The notes under the pieces: generated by a model
What the model was told of the DNA's origin: nothing
What the model saw: only the letters and a program-made list of their open reading frames with translations
Database searches by the model: none
In this document: positions 35,311 through 42,584 of the stretch, one piece after another
Layout of the letters: every line of letters starts with the position of its first letter
Numbering within the stretch: the stretch's first letter is position 1
Program-made: the position numbers and the translations under genes
Source of the DNA: Hydrogenimonas sp.
GTDB taxonomy: Bacteria; Campylobacterota; Campylobacteria; Campylobacterales; Hydrogenimonadaceae
Length of the DNA: 42,584 nucleotides
Direction of reading: 5' to 3'
NCBI GenBank assembly: GCA_015484905.1
Contig: WFUN01000012.1
Coordinates: 1 to 42,584 of the forward strand

Positions 35311-36036
35311 TTAATTTACACTGCAACTACTGGTTGGTATACCGGCAGGATTAAAGCTCATACTACAGCTGTTCGTACTCTTTTTGCCCTCTTCTACCTC
35401 AAGCTCGTTTTTCAAAAACTTGAAAAAACTTGCATCGGCAAAGAGTTGTTTCTCTTTTTCGAGTGTAAAATCATTTTCCAGCATTGAATACAACGCTTCA
35501 AGCAGATGCAAAAAAATTGTTGCCGGATAAGAGGACTCGATTATTGTCTTGTACTGTTTTTTGTACAGCTCTTTTTTGTTATCGATACTTGTCGGATGAA
35601 ACTCTTTGATCATTATCTCGACTGCCGGAGCGAGCATCAATACTACAAGATCATTCAAAATCTCTCGATCTTCCATTTTTGGAATAAGAGTCAAAACATT
35701 CGATAGATGATCCGGTAACTCGCCACGACAATCGTTGGCTACTTTTTTATGTTCGTTGTTCAGATTTGACATTACAAGTCCTCTTGTATAGTCGTCACCA
35801 TAAAGAACGTAGCCAATTTCAAGTGATGTGATCGCCTGTACTTCAAATGCCTTTTCATACAACTCCTGAAGATCACTTGTCTGGGTCGGAAGAGGTTTTA
35901 AAAACTCTTCCAACTTTTTTGAAGCTTCAGGGTGACTTTCCGACAAAGTTTCAATACATTTTTTTATATTCGATATGTAATTTGAATCCGGGTATACAAA
36001 TAGCTCTGCTATACTGGAATAATGATTCAAACTCAT
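35311..36036 (-). CDS. narJ: Nitrate reductase assembly chaperone NarJ with a Cys-containing tail
   Basis: A cytoplasmic chaperone that holds NarGH while molybdenum cofactor is inserted. The family pattern is visible near 55-95 (LYEKAFEVQAITSLEIGYVLYGDDYTRG; usual form Y-V-x-TFD-x-x-x-x-x-L-x-L-x-x-x-x). The ATG at 36036 overlaps the narH stop as TGATG; a GTG directly before it would add one residue. The C-terminus has an extra tail of about 25 residues, KKSTNSCSMSFNPAGIPTSSC, with two Cys spaced 16 apart, not typical of E. coli NarJ. It may be a metal or redox switch, but this is guesswork. Confidence 0.92.
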   Translation of the reverse strand: MSLNHYSSIAELFVYPDSNYISNIKKCIETLSESHPEASKKLEEFLKPLPTQTSDLQELYEKAFEVQAITSLEIGYVLYGDDYTRGLVMSNLNNEHKKVANDCRGELPDHLSNVLTLIPKMEDREILNDLVVLMLAPAVEIMIKEFHPTSIDNKKELYKKQYKTIIESSYPATIFLHLLEALYSMLENDFTLEKEKQLFADASFFKFLKNELEVEEGKKSTNSCSMSFNPAGIPTSSCSVN

Positions 36037-37580
36037 CACAGCCCCCTGACCGGTCTCTCTATAAATCCAAATCCTTCGCTACCTTTGACATCTGCAGTCG
36101 ACTCGAGCATTTCGATAGACTGCTCTCTATGTGCCGCAGGAATCACAAAGCGCTCTTCGAACTTAGCAAGAGTTGTCAGGTTAAACAGAGCTTCGGCCTC
36201 ACTTTCGCTTAGACCCACTTTTCTCAACGCTTCATCAGACTTCTCTTTGGATATGTCACCTACAGTCTTGTGTCTGCGATAAATTCTAACAGCCATCAGC
36301 TTGTTGAGCTTGTCTGCCATCAGTTTTTCATCACCGGCACCAAACAGATTGGCCATATATTTCAATGGGAATCTTGTCTGTTCGATCGTTCCAAAAATTT
36401 CATCCAGACTGGTGTCATAGAGCCATTTATCATCCCATTGCTTGGATATTTCATTCACTTTTGGCGAATTGCTTCTTTCACTGATAGTAGCCATTACCGG
36501 CAACAACGGTGGAACATAGAAGAGGTTTGGCAATGTTCTGAACTCAGCATGCAACGGAAGTGCCACTTTCCACTCTTTTACAAACTTATAAACAGGTGAC
36601 TCTTGAGCAGCCTGTATCGTCGAGTCTGCAATTCCATTCGCTTTTGCTGCAGCAATAACATCTGGATCGAATGGATCAAGATAGATATCCATTTGTGCAG
36701 AAATCAGATCTTTTTCATCTGCGGAAGCTGCAGCTTCGATTTTGTCTGCATCATACAGAAGTACCCCAAGATATCTGATTCTACCGACACACGTATGCAT
36801 ACATGCTGGTGCTATTCCAGCTTCAATTCTCGGGAAGCATAGCAGACATTTTTCAGACTTACCGGTACTCCAGTTGTAATATGTCTTTTTATATGGACAT
36901 GCAGTTATACACATCCTCCAGGCGCGGCAAACCTCCTGATTGATCAAAACCACACCATCTTCACCACGCTTATAGATAGCGCCTGACGGACAAGAGGCTA
37001 CACATGCAGGATTCAGACAGTGATTACATATTCTTGGAAGGTAGTAAAACGCCATTTTTTCCAACTGGAACATCGCTTCCTGCTCAGCAGGAGAGAGATT
37101 TTCCAAGTTGGGGTCTTTTCTTGCGAAGTCCGGCGTACCACTCAAATCGTCATCCCAGTTCGGACCCATTTTAATATCAATAGGCTTGCCGGTAATCAAA
37201 GATACCGGTCTTGCAACAGGCTGAACATCCTGTTGCGGAGATTCGATCAAATCGAGATACTTATAGGTAAAAGGCTCATAATAGTCATCTATTACCGGGA
37301 GGTTCGGATTATAGAAAATATTTACAAGGCCTTTAAGCTTGCCGGCACCTTTCAATTCGATGCCGCCGGTGTTGGTTTTCTCCCAACCACCCTTATATAT
37401 GTCCTGGTCTTCCCATTTTGTAGGATACCCGGTGCCAGGTTTCGTTTCAACGTTGTTGAACCACATATACTCGGCACCTTTTCGATCGGTCCATATGTTT
37501 TTACACGCTACAGAGCACGTATGACAACCCAAACATTTGTCCAGGTGAAACACCATAGACATTTGTGATCTTACATCCAT
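36036..37580 (-). CDS. narH: Respiratory nitrate reductase beta subunit NarH
   Basis: The iron-sulfur subunit bridging NarI and NarG; carries three [4Fe-4S] and one [3Fe-4S] cluster. The Cys motifs match E. coli NarH closely: CLGCHTCSVACKN at the start, then CNHCLNPACVASCPSGAIY, CRAWRMCITACPYKK (Trp in place of Cys, the [3Fe-4S] site), and CLLCFPRIEAG followed by CMHTC. 514 residues, almost the E. coli length. No signal peptide, consistent with a cytoplasmic location. AAAAAGGAG lies upstream. It is 24 bases behind narG and overlaps narJ. Confidence 0.97.
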   Translation of the reverse strand: MDVRSQMSMVFHLDKCLGCHTCSVACKNIWTDRKGAEYMWFNNVETKPGTGYPTKWEDQDIYKGGWEKTNTGGIELKGAGKLKGLVNIFYNPNLPVIDDYYEPFTYKYLDLIESPQQDVQPVARPVSLITGKPIDIKMGPNWDDDLSGTPDFARKDPNLENLSPAEQEAMFQLEKMAFYYLPRICNHCLNPACVASCPSGAIYKRGEDGVVLINQEVCRAWRMCITACPYKKTYYNWSTGKSEKCLLCFPRIEAGIAPACMHTCVGRIRYLGVLLYDADKIEAAASADEKDLISAQMDIYLDPFDPDVIAAAKANGIADSTIQAAQESPVYKFVKEWKVALPLHAEFRTLPNLFYVPPLLPVMATISERSNSPKVNEISKQWDDKWLYDTSLDEIFGTIEQTRFPLKYMANLFGAGDEKLMADKLNKLMAVRIYRRHKTVGDISKEKSDEALRKVGLSESEAEALFNLTTLAKFEERFVIPAAHREQSIEMLESTADVKGSEGFGFIERPVRGL

Positions 37581-37604
37581 ATTTTTCTCCTTTTTATCTA
37601 TCTC

Positions 37605-40600
37605 TTAGAAAACGACTTTGTTCATTTTTTTGATTATGACATGAGTATCTCTGTTGACTGCAACCGGACCCCAGTAATTCAGATAGAATGTAAACTGTCC
37701 ATATCCGCCAGCCAAAAGATTAGGTTTCAAACGAACTCTTGTCACTGCATTGTTACCACCACTTCTCTTGTTGTCACGTGATGGCGACAGTGGCAGACCG
37801 ATCGTTCTCTCGATTGTATGATAAAGGATAGTCAAACCTTTTGGAACCCTTGAACTGACAACTGCTCTTGTACAATAAACTCCATTGTCGTTCAACACTT
37901 CAACCCAGTCATTATCGTTGATACCAAGATCTTTGGCATCCTCTTCGCTGATCCAGATAGGCTCGATACCTCTTGAGAGGGTAAGCATTCTCAAGTTATC
38001 CATATAAGTCGAGTGGATATGCCATTTTCCATGCGGTGTAATACATGCAAGCACTTTTGCATTGCCGGATTTCACAGTTTCTCCTAGATCTCCATATACC
38101 TCCGGTCTTGGGGATGGTTTGTAAGTCGGCATATGTTCACCGAATTTGATGTACATTTCGTGATCAAGATATGTGTGTTGCCTTCCTGTCAATGTTCTCC
38201 ATGGAACCATTTTTTCAATATTGTAAGTGTAAGCAGAATATGCTCTGTCATCGTTCATAAGACCGGACCATACCGGAGATGAGTGGTATCTGTGAGGCGC
38301 TTTCTGCAAATCTCTATATTGCATTCGGACACCTTTGCTGTCCTCACCCAGGTCTTTGAGTTTCAAACCGGTTTTCTTTTCACTGTTTTCATACGCTCTT
38401 ACAGCGAGCTCTCCGTTTGTAACACTTGAAAGATTAAGAACGGCATTGATTGCAGAGATATCTTTTTTAAGTGACGGATAGACTTTTCCATCAATCTTCT
38501 CAGTAGCAAAATGGTAGGATTTTGTCATTTCATCATAGAAGTCTGCACAGTCATAGTGGTTACCGTGAGCACCAAGGCCGTTTTTCTTGACATTTTCGCC
38601 AAGTGCGATGAATTTCTCATACAGCTTGGTGTAATCTCTCTCCTGAATCGCTATTTTATGCATAGTTTTTCCAGGAATAGGCTCACACTCGCCTTTATAC
38701 CAGTCTTTGATTTCAGTCTGCGCGATCTCATCCGGCGTATCGTGTGCAAGAGGCGCTGTAACGATATCTTTTTGTACTCCGTTAAGATGGACTTTTGCAA
38801 CTTCGCTTGTTGCTTTGGCGATATTGGAGAAGATATCCCAGTCTGTTTTCGCTTCCCATACCGGAGGCACAGCTTCAGAGAGCGGATGGATGAACGAATG
38901 CATGTCTGTACTGTTGATATCAGCCTTTTCATACCATGAAGCTGAAGGAAGAACTATATCTGAATAGAGTGCCGAGGAATCCATTCTAAAGTTAAGATCA
39001 ACAACCAGGTCCATTTTTCCTACAGGAGCCACATCATGCCATTTGATCTCTTTTGTTTTGTCCTGATCTACCGCAATAGTATTGTTGTGTGTACCAAGAT
39101 AATGTTTCAGACAATACTCCTGCCCTTTCATACTTCCGCTGATAGCGTTACCTCTCCAGATATACCAAACGCGTGGGAAGTTTTCTTCGGCATCGGGATC
39201 TGCGATAGAGTACTCTATTTTTTTGTTGACCAGTGAATCGAGCACATATTTTTTGATCTCTTCATCGCTTTTTGCACCACTGTTTTCCGCTTCTTTGCTT
39301 AATGTCAGCGGGTTTTTGTTGAATTGCGGATAATACGGCATCCATCCCATTCTGACAGATTTGAATATATCGTCTGCCATATGGTTTTGTGTCATTTCGT
39401 TTTTAGGTACAGCATTGTATTTGGAGTGCAGTCCGTCATATCTGTACTGATCGGTATTGATGTAGTGCCACAGCGGTGCCTGCTGCAATCTTGCAGTACT
39501 GTTCCAGTCTTTCGCAAAAGCGATACTACCCCAAGAATCTACCGGAGCAAGTTTTTCCTGTCCGACATAATGGTTCAGTCCGCCACCGTTTTTACCGATA
39601 CTTCCGGTAAAGATAAGTGCCATTGCAGCCGCACGATACATAATGTTACAGTGATACCAGTGGTTGATACCGGCACCGACAATAACCATATTCTTGCCTT
39701 CGGTCACTTCACCGTTGTTACCCCACTCTCTGGCGATACTGATGATTGTTTTGGAGTCTACACCTGTAAACACTTCCTGCCAAGCTGGAGTGTATGCAGC
39801 ATTTTTGTCAGTGTAGTCTTTGGGATATTCACCCTTCAATCCTCTGGGCACACCGTACTGTGCCATAAGTACGTCAAAGATTGTGGCTACAGCGACTTTT
39901 TTACCACCGGCTGTTTTAATATATTTGACCGGTACGCCTCTTTTGGAAGTTTTGTCAAGGCCAAAGTCATCAAATGATGCCAGCAATACTTCATCATTGT
40001 TGTCAATCAGAGTCAAAACAGGATCATATGGTTTGTCATCTATACTGTTTTCAAGCTTGGTGTTCCATTTGCCGGTCTCTTTTTTATCCCATCTGTGTCC
40101 GACGCTTCCTTTTGGAACAACAAACGAGTTTGTCTTGCTGTCTATCTGGATAAATTTCCAGTCGCCGTTTTCGATATCTTTGAATTCAGCCAACTCGTTT
40201 GCACGCAGCAGTTTGCCGGGTCTGAAGGTATCTCCCTCTTTCTCCAGTTTAACGAGGAACGGAGTATCAGAATATTTTTTGAGGTAGTCTATGAAATATG
40301 GGACCTGTCTGTCAACATAAAACTCTTTTAGAAGAACATGTGTTATTGCCTGCCAGAATGCTGCATCGCTTCCTGCATGGAGCGGTACCCACTGATCTGC
40401 AAACTTGCTTACCATGCTGAAATCTGGTGAGCATACGATAGTTTTTGTTCCATTATGCCTTGCTTCGGTGAAGAAGTGGCAATCCGGCGTCCTTGTCATA
40501 TTCAGACAAGCACCCATATCGATGATCATTTTCGCGTTATACCAGTCGGCACTTTCACAAACATCTGTCTGTTCTCCCCAGATTTCAGGGAACGCCGGCG

Positions 40601-41225
40601 GAAGATCGCAATACCAGTCATAGAAACTAAGGTTGACACCACCGAATAGTTGCGTAAACCTTGAACCAGCCGCAAAACTGAGCATGGACATCGCAGGAAT
40701 AGGAGAGAAACTTACAACACGATCGGGACCGTACTTTTTGGCTGTATAGATATTCGCTACAGAAATGATCTCCATAGCCTCTTCCCATGTAGCCCTTCTG
40801 AATCCGCCTTTTCCTCTGGCCTGCTGATACTTTCTTCTTTTTGCTTTGTCAGCCTGAAGAGCTTCCCAGGCTTTCATCGCATCGCCACCTGCCTTTTTCT
40901 TCTCTTCTCTGAATGCATCGAGCAGTGCACCTCTAATTAGAGGAAACTTGATTCTTATCGGACTATAGATATACCACGAAAATGAGATACCTCTTTGGCA
41001 CCCTCTGGGCTCATAAGGCGGCAGAGAACTCTCAAGCAACGGATAGTCCAGTTGCTGCGTTTCCCATACTACAATACCATCTTTTACAGCTACCTGCCAG
41101 GAACAGCTACCGGTACAGTTGACACCGTGTGTACTTCTTACGATTTTATCGTGTTGAAATCTGTTTCTATAAAATTGTTCCCATTTGCGTGTTTCGGGAC
41201 TAACAATATCTTGTATCCAGCTCAT
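37605..41225 (-). CDS. narG: Respiratory nitrate reductase alpha subunit NarG
   Basis: The catalytic molybdo-bis-MGD subunit that reduces nitrate to nitrite. 1206 residues. The N-terminal cluster FS0 is ligated by His33, Cys37, Cys41 and Cys76 (STHGVNCTGSC and EPRGC). The Mo ligand is Asp207 in WYCDLPPAFPEIWGEQTD, matching Asp222 of E. coli NarG. There is no Arg-Arg Tat motif at the N-terminus, so this is the cytoplasm-facing type and needs the NarK transporters in the same operon. GGAGG lies nine bases before the ATG, inside the end of the cytochrome gene. A periplasmic NapA or an outward-facing archaeal-type Nar is excluded by the lack of signal and by the His/Cys pattern. Confidence 0.98.
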   Translation of the reverse strand: MSWIQDIVSPETRKWEQFYRNRFQHDKIVRSTHGVNCTGSCSWQVAVKDGIVVWETQQLDYPLLESSLPPYEPRGCQRGISFSWYIYSPIRIKFPLIRGALLDAFREEKKKAGGDAMKAWEALQADKAKRRKYQQARGKGGFRRATWEEAMEIISVANIYTAKKYGPDRVVSFSPIPAMSMLSFAAGSRFTQLFGGVNLSFYDWYCDLPPAFPEIWGEQTDVCESADWYNAKMIIDMGACLNMTRTPDCHFFTEARHNGTKTIVCSPDFSMVSKFADQWVPLHAGSDAAFWQAITHVLLKEFYVDRQVPYFIDYLKKYSDTPFLVKLEKEGDTFRPGKLLRANELAEFKDIENGDWKFIQIDSKTNSFVVPKGSVGHRWDKKETGKWNTKLENSIDDKPYDPVLTLIDNNDEVLLASFDDFGLDKTSKRGVPVKYIKTAGGKKVAVATIFDVLMAQYGVPRGLKGEYPKDYTDKNAAYTPAWQEVFTGVDSKTIISIAREWGNNGEVTEGKNMVIVGAGINHWYHCNIMYRAAAMALIFTGSIGKNGGGLNHYVGQEKLAPVDSWGSIAFAKDWNSTARLQQAPLWHYINTDQYRYDGLHSKYNAVPKNEMTQNHMADDIFKSVRMGWMPYYPQFNKNPLTLSKEAENSGAKSDEEIKKYVLDSLVNKKIEYSIADPDAEENFPRVWYIWRGNAISGSMKGQEYCLKHYLGTHNNTIAVDQDKTKEIKWHDVAPVGKMDLVVDLNFRMDSSALYSDIVLPSASWYEKADINSTDMHSFIHPLSEAVPPVWEAKTDWDIFSNIAKATSEVAKVHLNGVQKDIVTAPLAHDTPDEIAQTEIKDWYKGECEPIPGKTMHKIAIQERDYTKLYEKFIALGENVKKNGLGAHGNHYDCADFYDEMTKSYHFATEKIDGKVYPSLKKDISAINAVLNLSSVTNGELAVRAYENSEKKTGLKLKDLGEDSKGVRMQYRDLQKAPHRYHSSPVWSGLMNDDRAYSAYTYNIEKMVPWRTLTGRQHTYLDHEMYIKFGEHMPTYKPSPRPEVYGDLGETVKSGNAKVLACITPHGKWHIHSTYMDNLRMLTLSRGIEPIWISEEDAKDLGINDNDWVEVLNDNGVYCTRAVVSSRVPKGLTILYHTIERTIGLPLSPSRDNKRSGGNNAVTRVRLKPNLLAGGYGQFTFYLNYWGPVAVNRDTHVIIKKMNKVVF

Positions 41226-41228
41226 TGG

Positions 41229-41762
41229 TTAACTCCTCCATGTAGATTTTAATTGTCTGTCATATAGTTTTTGGTTGACTGATAATGCTTTCCTTTTGCC
41301 ACCAAATCGCACTAACAAAATCAAAAGTATAACAGCGCCAATTAAGGCCGATATGATAAAGCCTGCCGAAGAGTTGGATATGTTCTCGTTTTTTTCGTCG
41401 GCATTTACAAAAAAATCAACGAGATTGTTGATCTCTTTATCTGTCAACTCACTGCCTTTGTATGCTTTGACCATTACCGGTGAAGGCATATCGGAAGCCT
41501 TTTGCAACATCGCCTTGAGCACTGGACCTCCGGCTTCGGCTCCACCATAAGAAGAGATTATCTTTGTCAAATCCTTTGCCAAAGCTCCACCGCTTATAAC
41601 ACGATCGTCACTCACATTATGACAATGAACACATGCCGGTCCTCCATTTTTAAACGAAATCGAGCCGTCAAAAAGTTTTGCGCCAGTATTGGCATCGGCA
41701 AATAGACTGGTTATTGACAAACTGCCAACCACGATTGCTACCCATATATACCTCAAACCCAT
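41229..41762 (-). CDS. Membrane-anchored monohaem cytochrome c of the nar operon
   Basis: 177 residues. A signal peptide (about 22 residues, ending FADA) is followed by a class I c-type domain with the haem site Cys44-Val-His-Cys47-His48 and a likely distal Met in ASDMPSP. A hydrophobic helix at about 131-154 then anchors it, with a basic cytoplasmic tail. Thus it faces the periplasm. It is the first gene of the operon, three bases from narG, with AAAGGAGG before its start. Thermus nar operons begin with a similar NarC cytochrome that assists NarGHI assembly or electron delivery; equivalence here is inference because sequence similarity was not tested. Confidence 0.9.
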   Translation of the reverse strand: MGLRYIWVAIVVGSLSITSLFADANTGAKLFDGSISFKNGGPACVHCHNVSDDRVISGGALAKDLTKIISSYGGAEAGGPVLKAMLQKASDMPSPVMVKAYKGSELTDKEINNLVDFFVNADEKNENISNSSAGFIISALIGAVILLILLVRFGGKRKALSVNQKLYDRQLKSTWRS

Positions 41763-42199
41763 ATGAATTTCCTCCTTTTATTTAAGTTTAGGTCCCAATA
41801 TCCCAAATTGCTACATTTACAGTATTTTCTACTTTTAACGATTAAGCTTAAAGCAGAAAAAACCGTTAATGGCAAAGAAAATCTGACTTCAATTGTGAAG
41901 CAGCTTTCCGGTATCGCTTTATCATTTCGCTAAACCTTGCCAAAATTATTGAAAAGGCGCCAAATGAATCGACCGAAAATTGCACCATATTCGTGTTTTG
42001 CACGCATAGCTGCAGTTCGGCCAAAAAGCAATTCAACTATAGGTTTCAGACTATTCAAGATCTGACGAACCCCAATAATTCGAGTATATTGCAAACTGTT
42101 GACGTCATTTTATCTGCGGACACAGATCAGGATTGTTTTAACAGATGCTTAAGCTTTGGATGCTCAGGAATTATTGTAACACAATTTAAGATATATCTA

Positions 42200-42224
42200 T
42201 CCTTAAAGTACATGGTTTTAAGGA
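42200..42224. repeat. Inverted repeat in the nar upstream spacer
   Basis: TCCTTAAA (42200-42207) and TTTAAGGA (42217-42224) form a perfect 8-bp stem around a nine-base loop. No T-run follows on either strand, so a terminator is unlikely; an operator or RNA hairpin is possible. Confidence 0.35.
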
Positions 42225-42310
42225 CCATTTCATGCTAACGTTCCCATAAGTTTGCAAAGGTGACAAGATTGTATTTTTTTTGTTTGTTGACGTGCATATT
42301 ATCCTGATAT

Positions 42311-42325
42311 ACTGTTTTAAACAGT
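42311..42325. repeat. Perfect palindrome ACTGTTTTAAACAGT, operator candidate
   Basis: A 7+1+7 palindrome. It overlaps a possible plus-strand promoter (TTGACG at 42287-42292 and TATACT at 42308-42313, spacer 15, shorter than usual). Such placement suits a repressor, but no open frame follows in the remaining 260 bases on that strand. Confidence 0.35.
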
Positions 42326-42499
42326 CTCTAATATGTAAGATTCGATTTTCAACATTAATCATGCAAATTATATTTTTTTATATTTTTTATAAATTTTAAC
42401 GCATCAACAACAAAAAGCTGATTCTCATATGCCTCAGAGTACTTTATTTTCGCATTTAAAAAAATTGTCGCTTAAAAATTTTCAAAGGCTCTTTTGAAA

Positions 42500-42520
42500 A
42501 CCATCTCAAAGAGAGATGGT
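42500..42520 (-). terminator. Hairpin, probable terminator of a minus-strand gene at the right edge
   Basis: ACCATCTC and GAGATGGT form a perfect 8-bp stem with a five-base loop. On the minus strand it runs into TTTTC and a second A/T-rich dyad (TTTTCAAA / TTTGAAAA, 42479-42500). It lies 11 bases past a stop codon of an edge-truncated frame, as a terminator would. Confidence 0.5.
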
Positions 42521-42530
42521 GCCCGAATTT

Positions 42531-42584
42531 TCAAATATGTTCATCACTTTGTCTGATCCAAAGACTCTCTTTGTCGATATACCC
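42531..42584 (-). CDS. Possible C-terminal end of a gene continuing past the right edge
   Basis: On the minus strand the last 17 sense codons read GYIDKESLWIRQSDEHI before a TGA at 42531-42533, and a hairpin follows at once. That pairing is the only support. The piece is too short to identify. Confidence 0.3.
   Translation of the reverse strand, partial: GYIDKESLWIRQSDEHI

Larger units (their letters stand above)
41763..42499. promoter_or_regulatory. Long spacer upstream of the nar operon with several dyads
   Basis: About 740 bases with no convincing gene. It must contain the nar promoter. Near it lie the palindrome TTAAGCTTAA (41842-41851), flanked by TTAACG/CGTTAA (41835-41840 and 41864-41869). 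Farther on are TCCTTAAA/TTTAAGGA and ACTGTTTTAAACAGT, listed separately. No canonical TTGAT-N4-ATCAA FNR/NssR-type site was found by eye. A plus-strand frame at 41993-42238 has no ribosome site and looks spurious. Confidence 0.4.

Noticed and set aside
41993-42238. Plus-strand 81-codon frame with six Cys
   Set aside because: Cys content looked interesting, but the Cys are not spaced as in a known motif and there is no ribosome site.

Overview
The window reads as a chromosomal segment of a chemolithotrophic member of the Campylobacterota (former Epsilonproteobacteria). The strongest evidence is the gene order hydA-hydB-hydC-hydD-hydE-hypF. A hydE gene directly after the maturation protease is the arrangement known from Wolinella, Helicobacter and Campylobacter. 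Tight operons with 1-11 base overlaps, moderately AT-rich DNA, an ATP-dependent PEP carboxykinase and a beta-carbonic anhydrase fit this. No rRNA, tRNA or CRISPR array was seen.

Layout. 1-517: C-terminal part of a degenerate ISXO2/IS1595-like transposase, cut by the left edge. 580-1930: an outer-membrane porin behind two Fur-box-like dyads. 1942-10402 (minus): a membrane-bound uptake [NiFe]-hydrogenase operon with small and large subunits, cytochrome b, protease, the HypF-like protein HydE, and HypF. 10643-13762: a small PDC/Cache-like protein, pckA and a DedA-family membrane protein. 13931-17190 (plus): ovoA-ovoB, a two-gene ovothiol pathway. 17201-19773 (minus): a four-gene unit of small protein, beta-carbonic anhydrase, truncated PanE-like ORF and LeuT/APC-like transporter. 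20264-28742: cation handling, with DUF2062, MgtC/DUF4010, a 1322-residue fusion of a CPA2 antiporter to a Ca2+-type P-ATPase, and divergently a CopA-type copper ATPase. 28999-30816: cyclopropane fatty acid synthase and a PNPOx-like flavoprotein. 30884-41762 (minus): a complete respiratory nitrate reductase operon of cytochrome c, narG, narH, narJ, narI, narK, hemerythrin and a second narK, closed by a clear terminator. 41763-42584: mostly non-coding DNA with several dyads, and possibly the tail of a minus-strand gene at the edge.

Together the genes describe an organism that can oxidise H2 through a quinone-reducing hydrogenase and pass electrons to nitrate through cytoplasm-facing NarGHI. Two NarK carriers serve that enzyme, and a hemerythrin probably protects it. 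Carbonic anhydrase, PEP carboxykinase and ovothiol synthesis would suit an autotroph at an oxic-anoxic boundary; this lifestyle is inference.

The points most worth a second look are: HydE as an apparent full-length, catalytically dead HypF paralogue; an Asn where a proximal-cluster Cys is expected in HydA; the antiporter/P-ATPase fusion; a NarK with an inserted periplasmic domain; the carbonic anhydrase/LeuT-like transporter operon with an elaborate dyad upstream; and a NarG-type nitrate reductase in a lineage that normally uses Nap.
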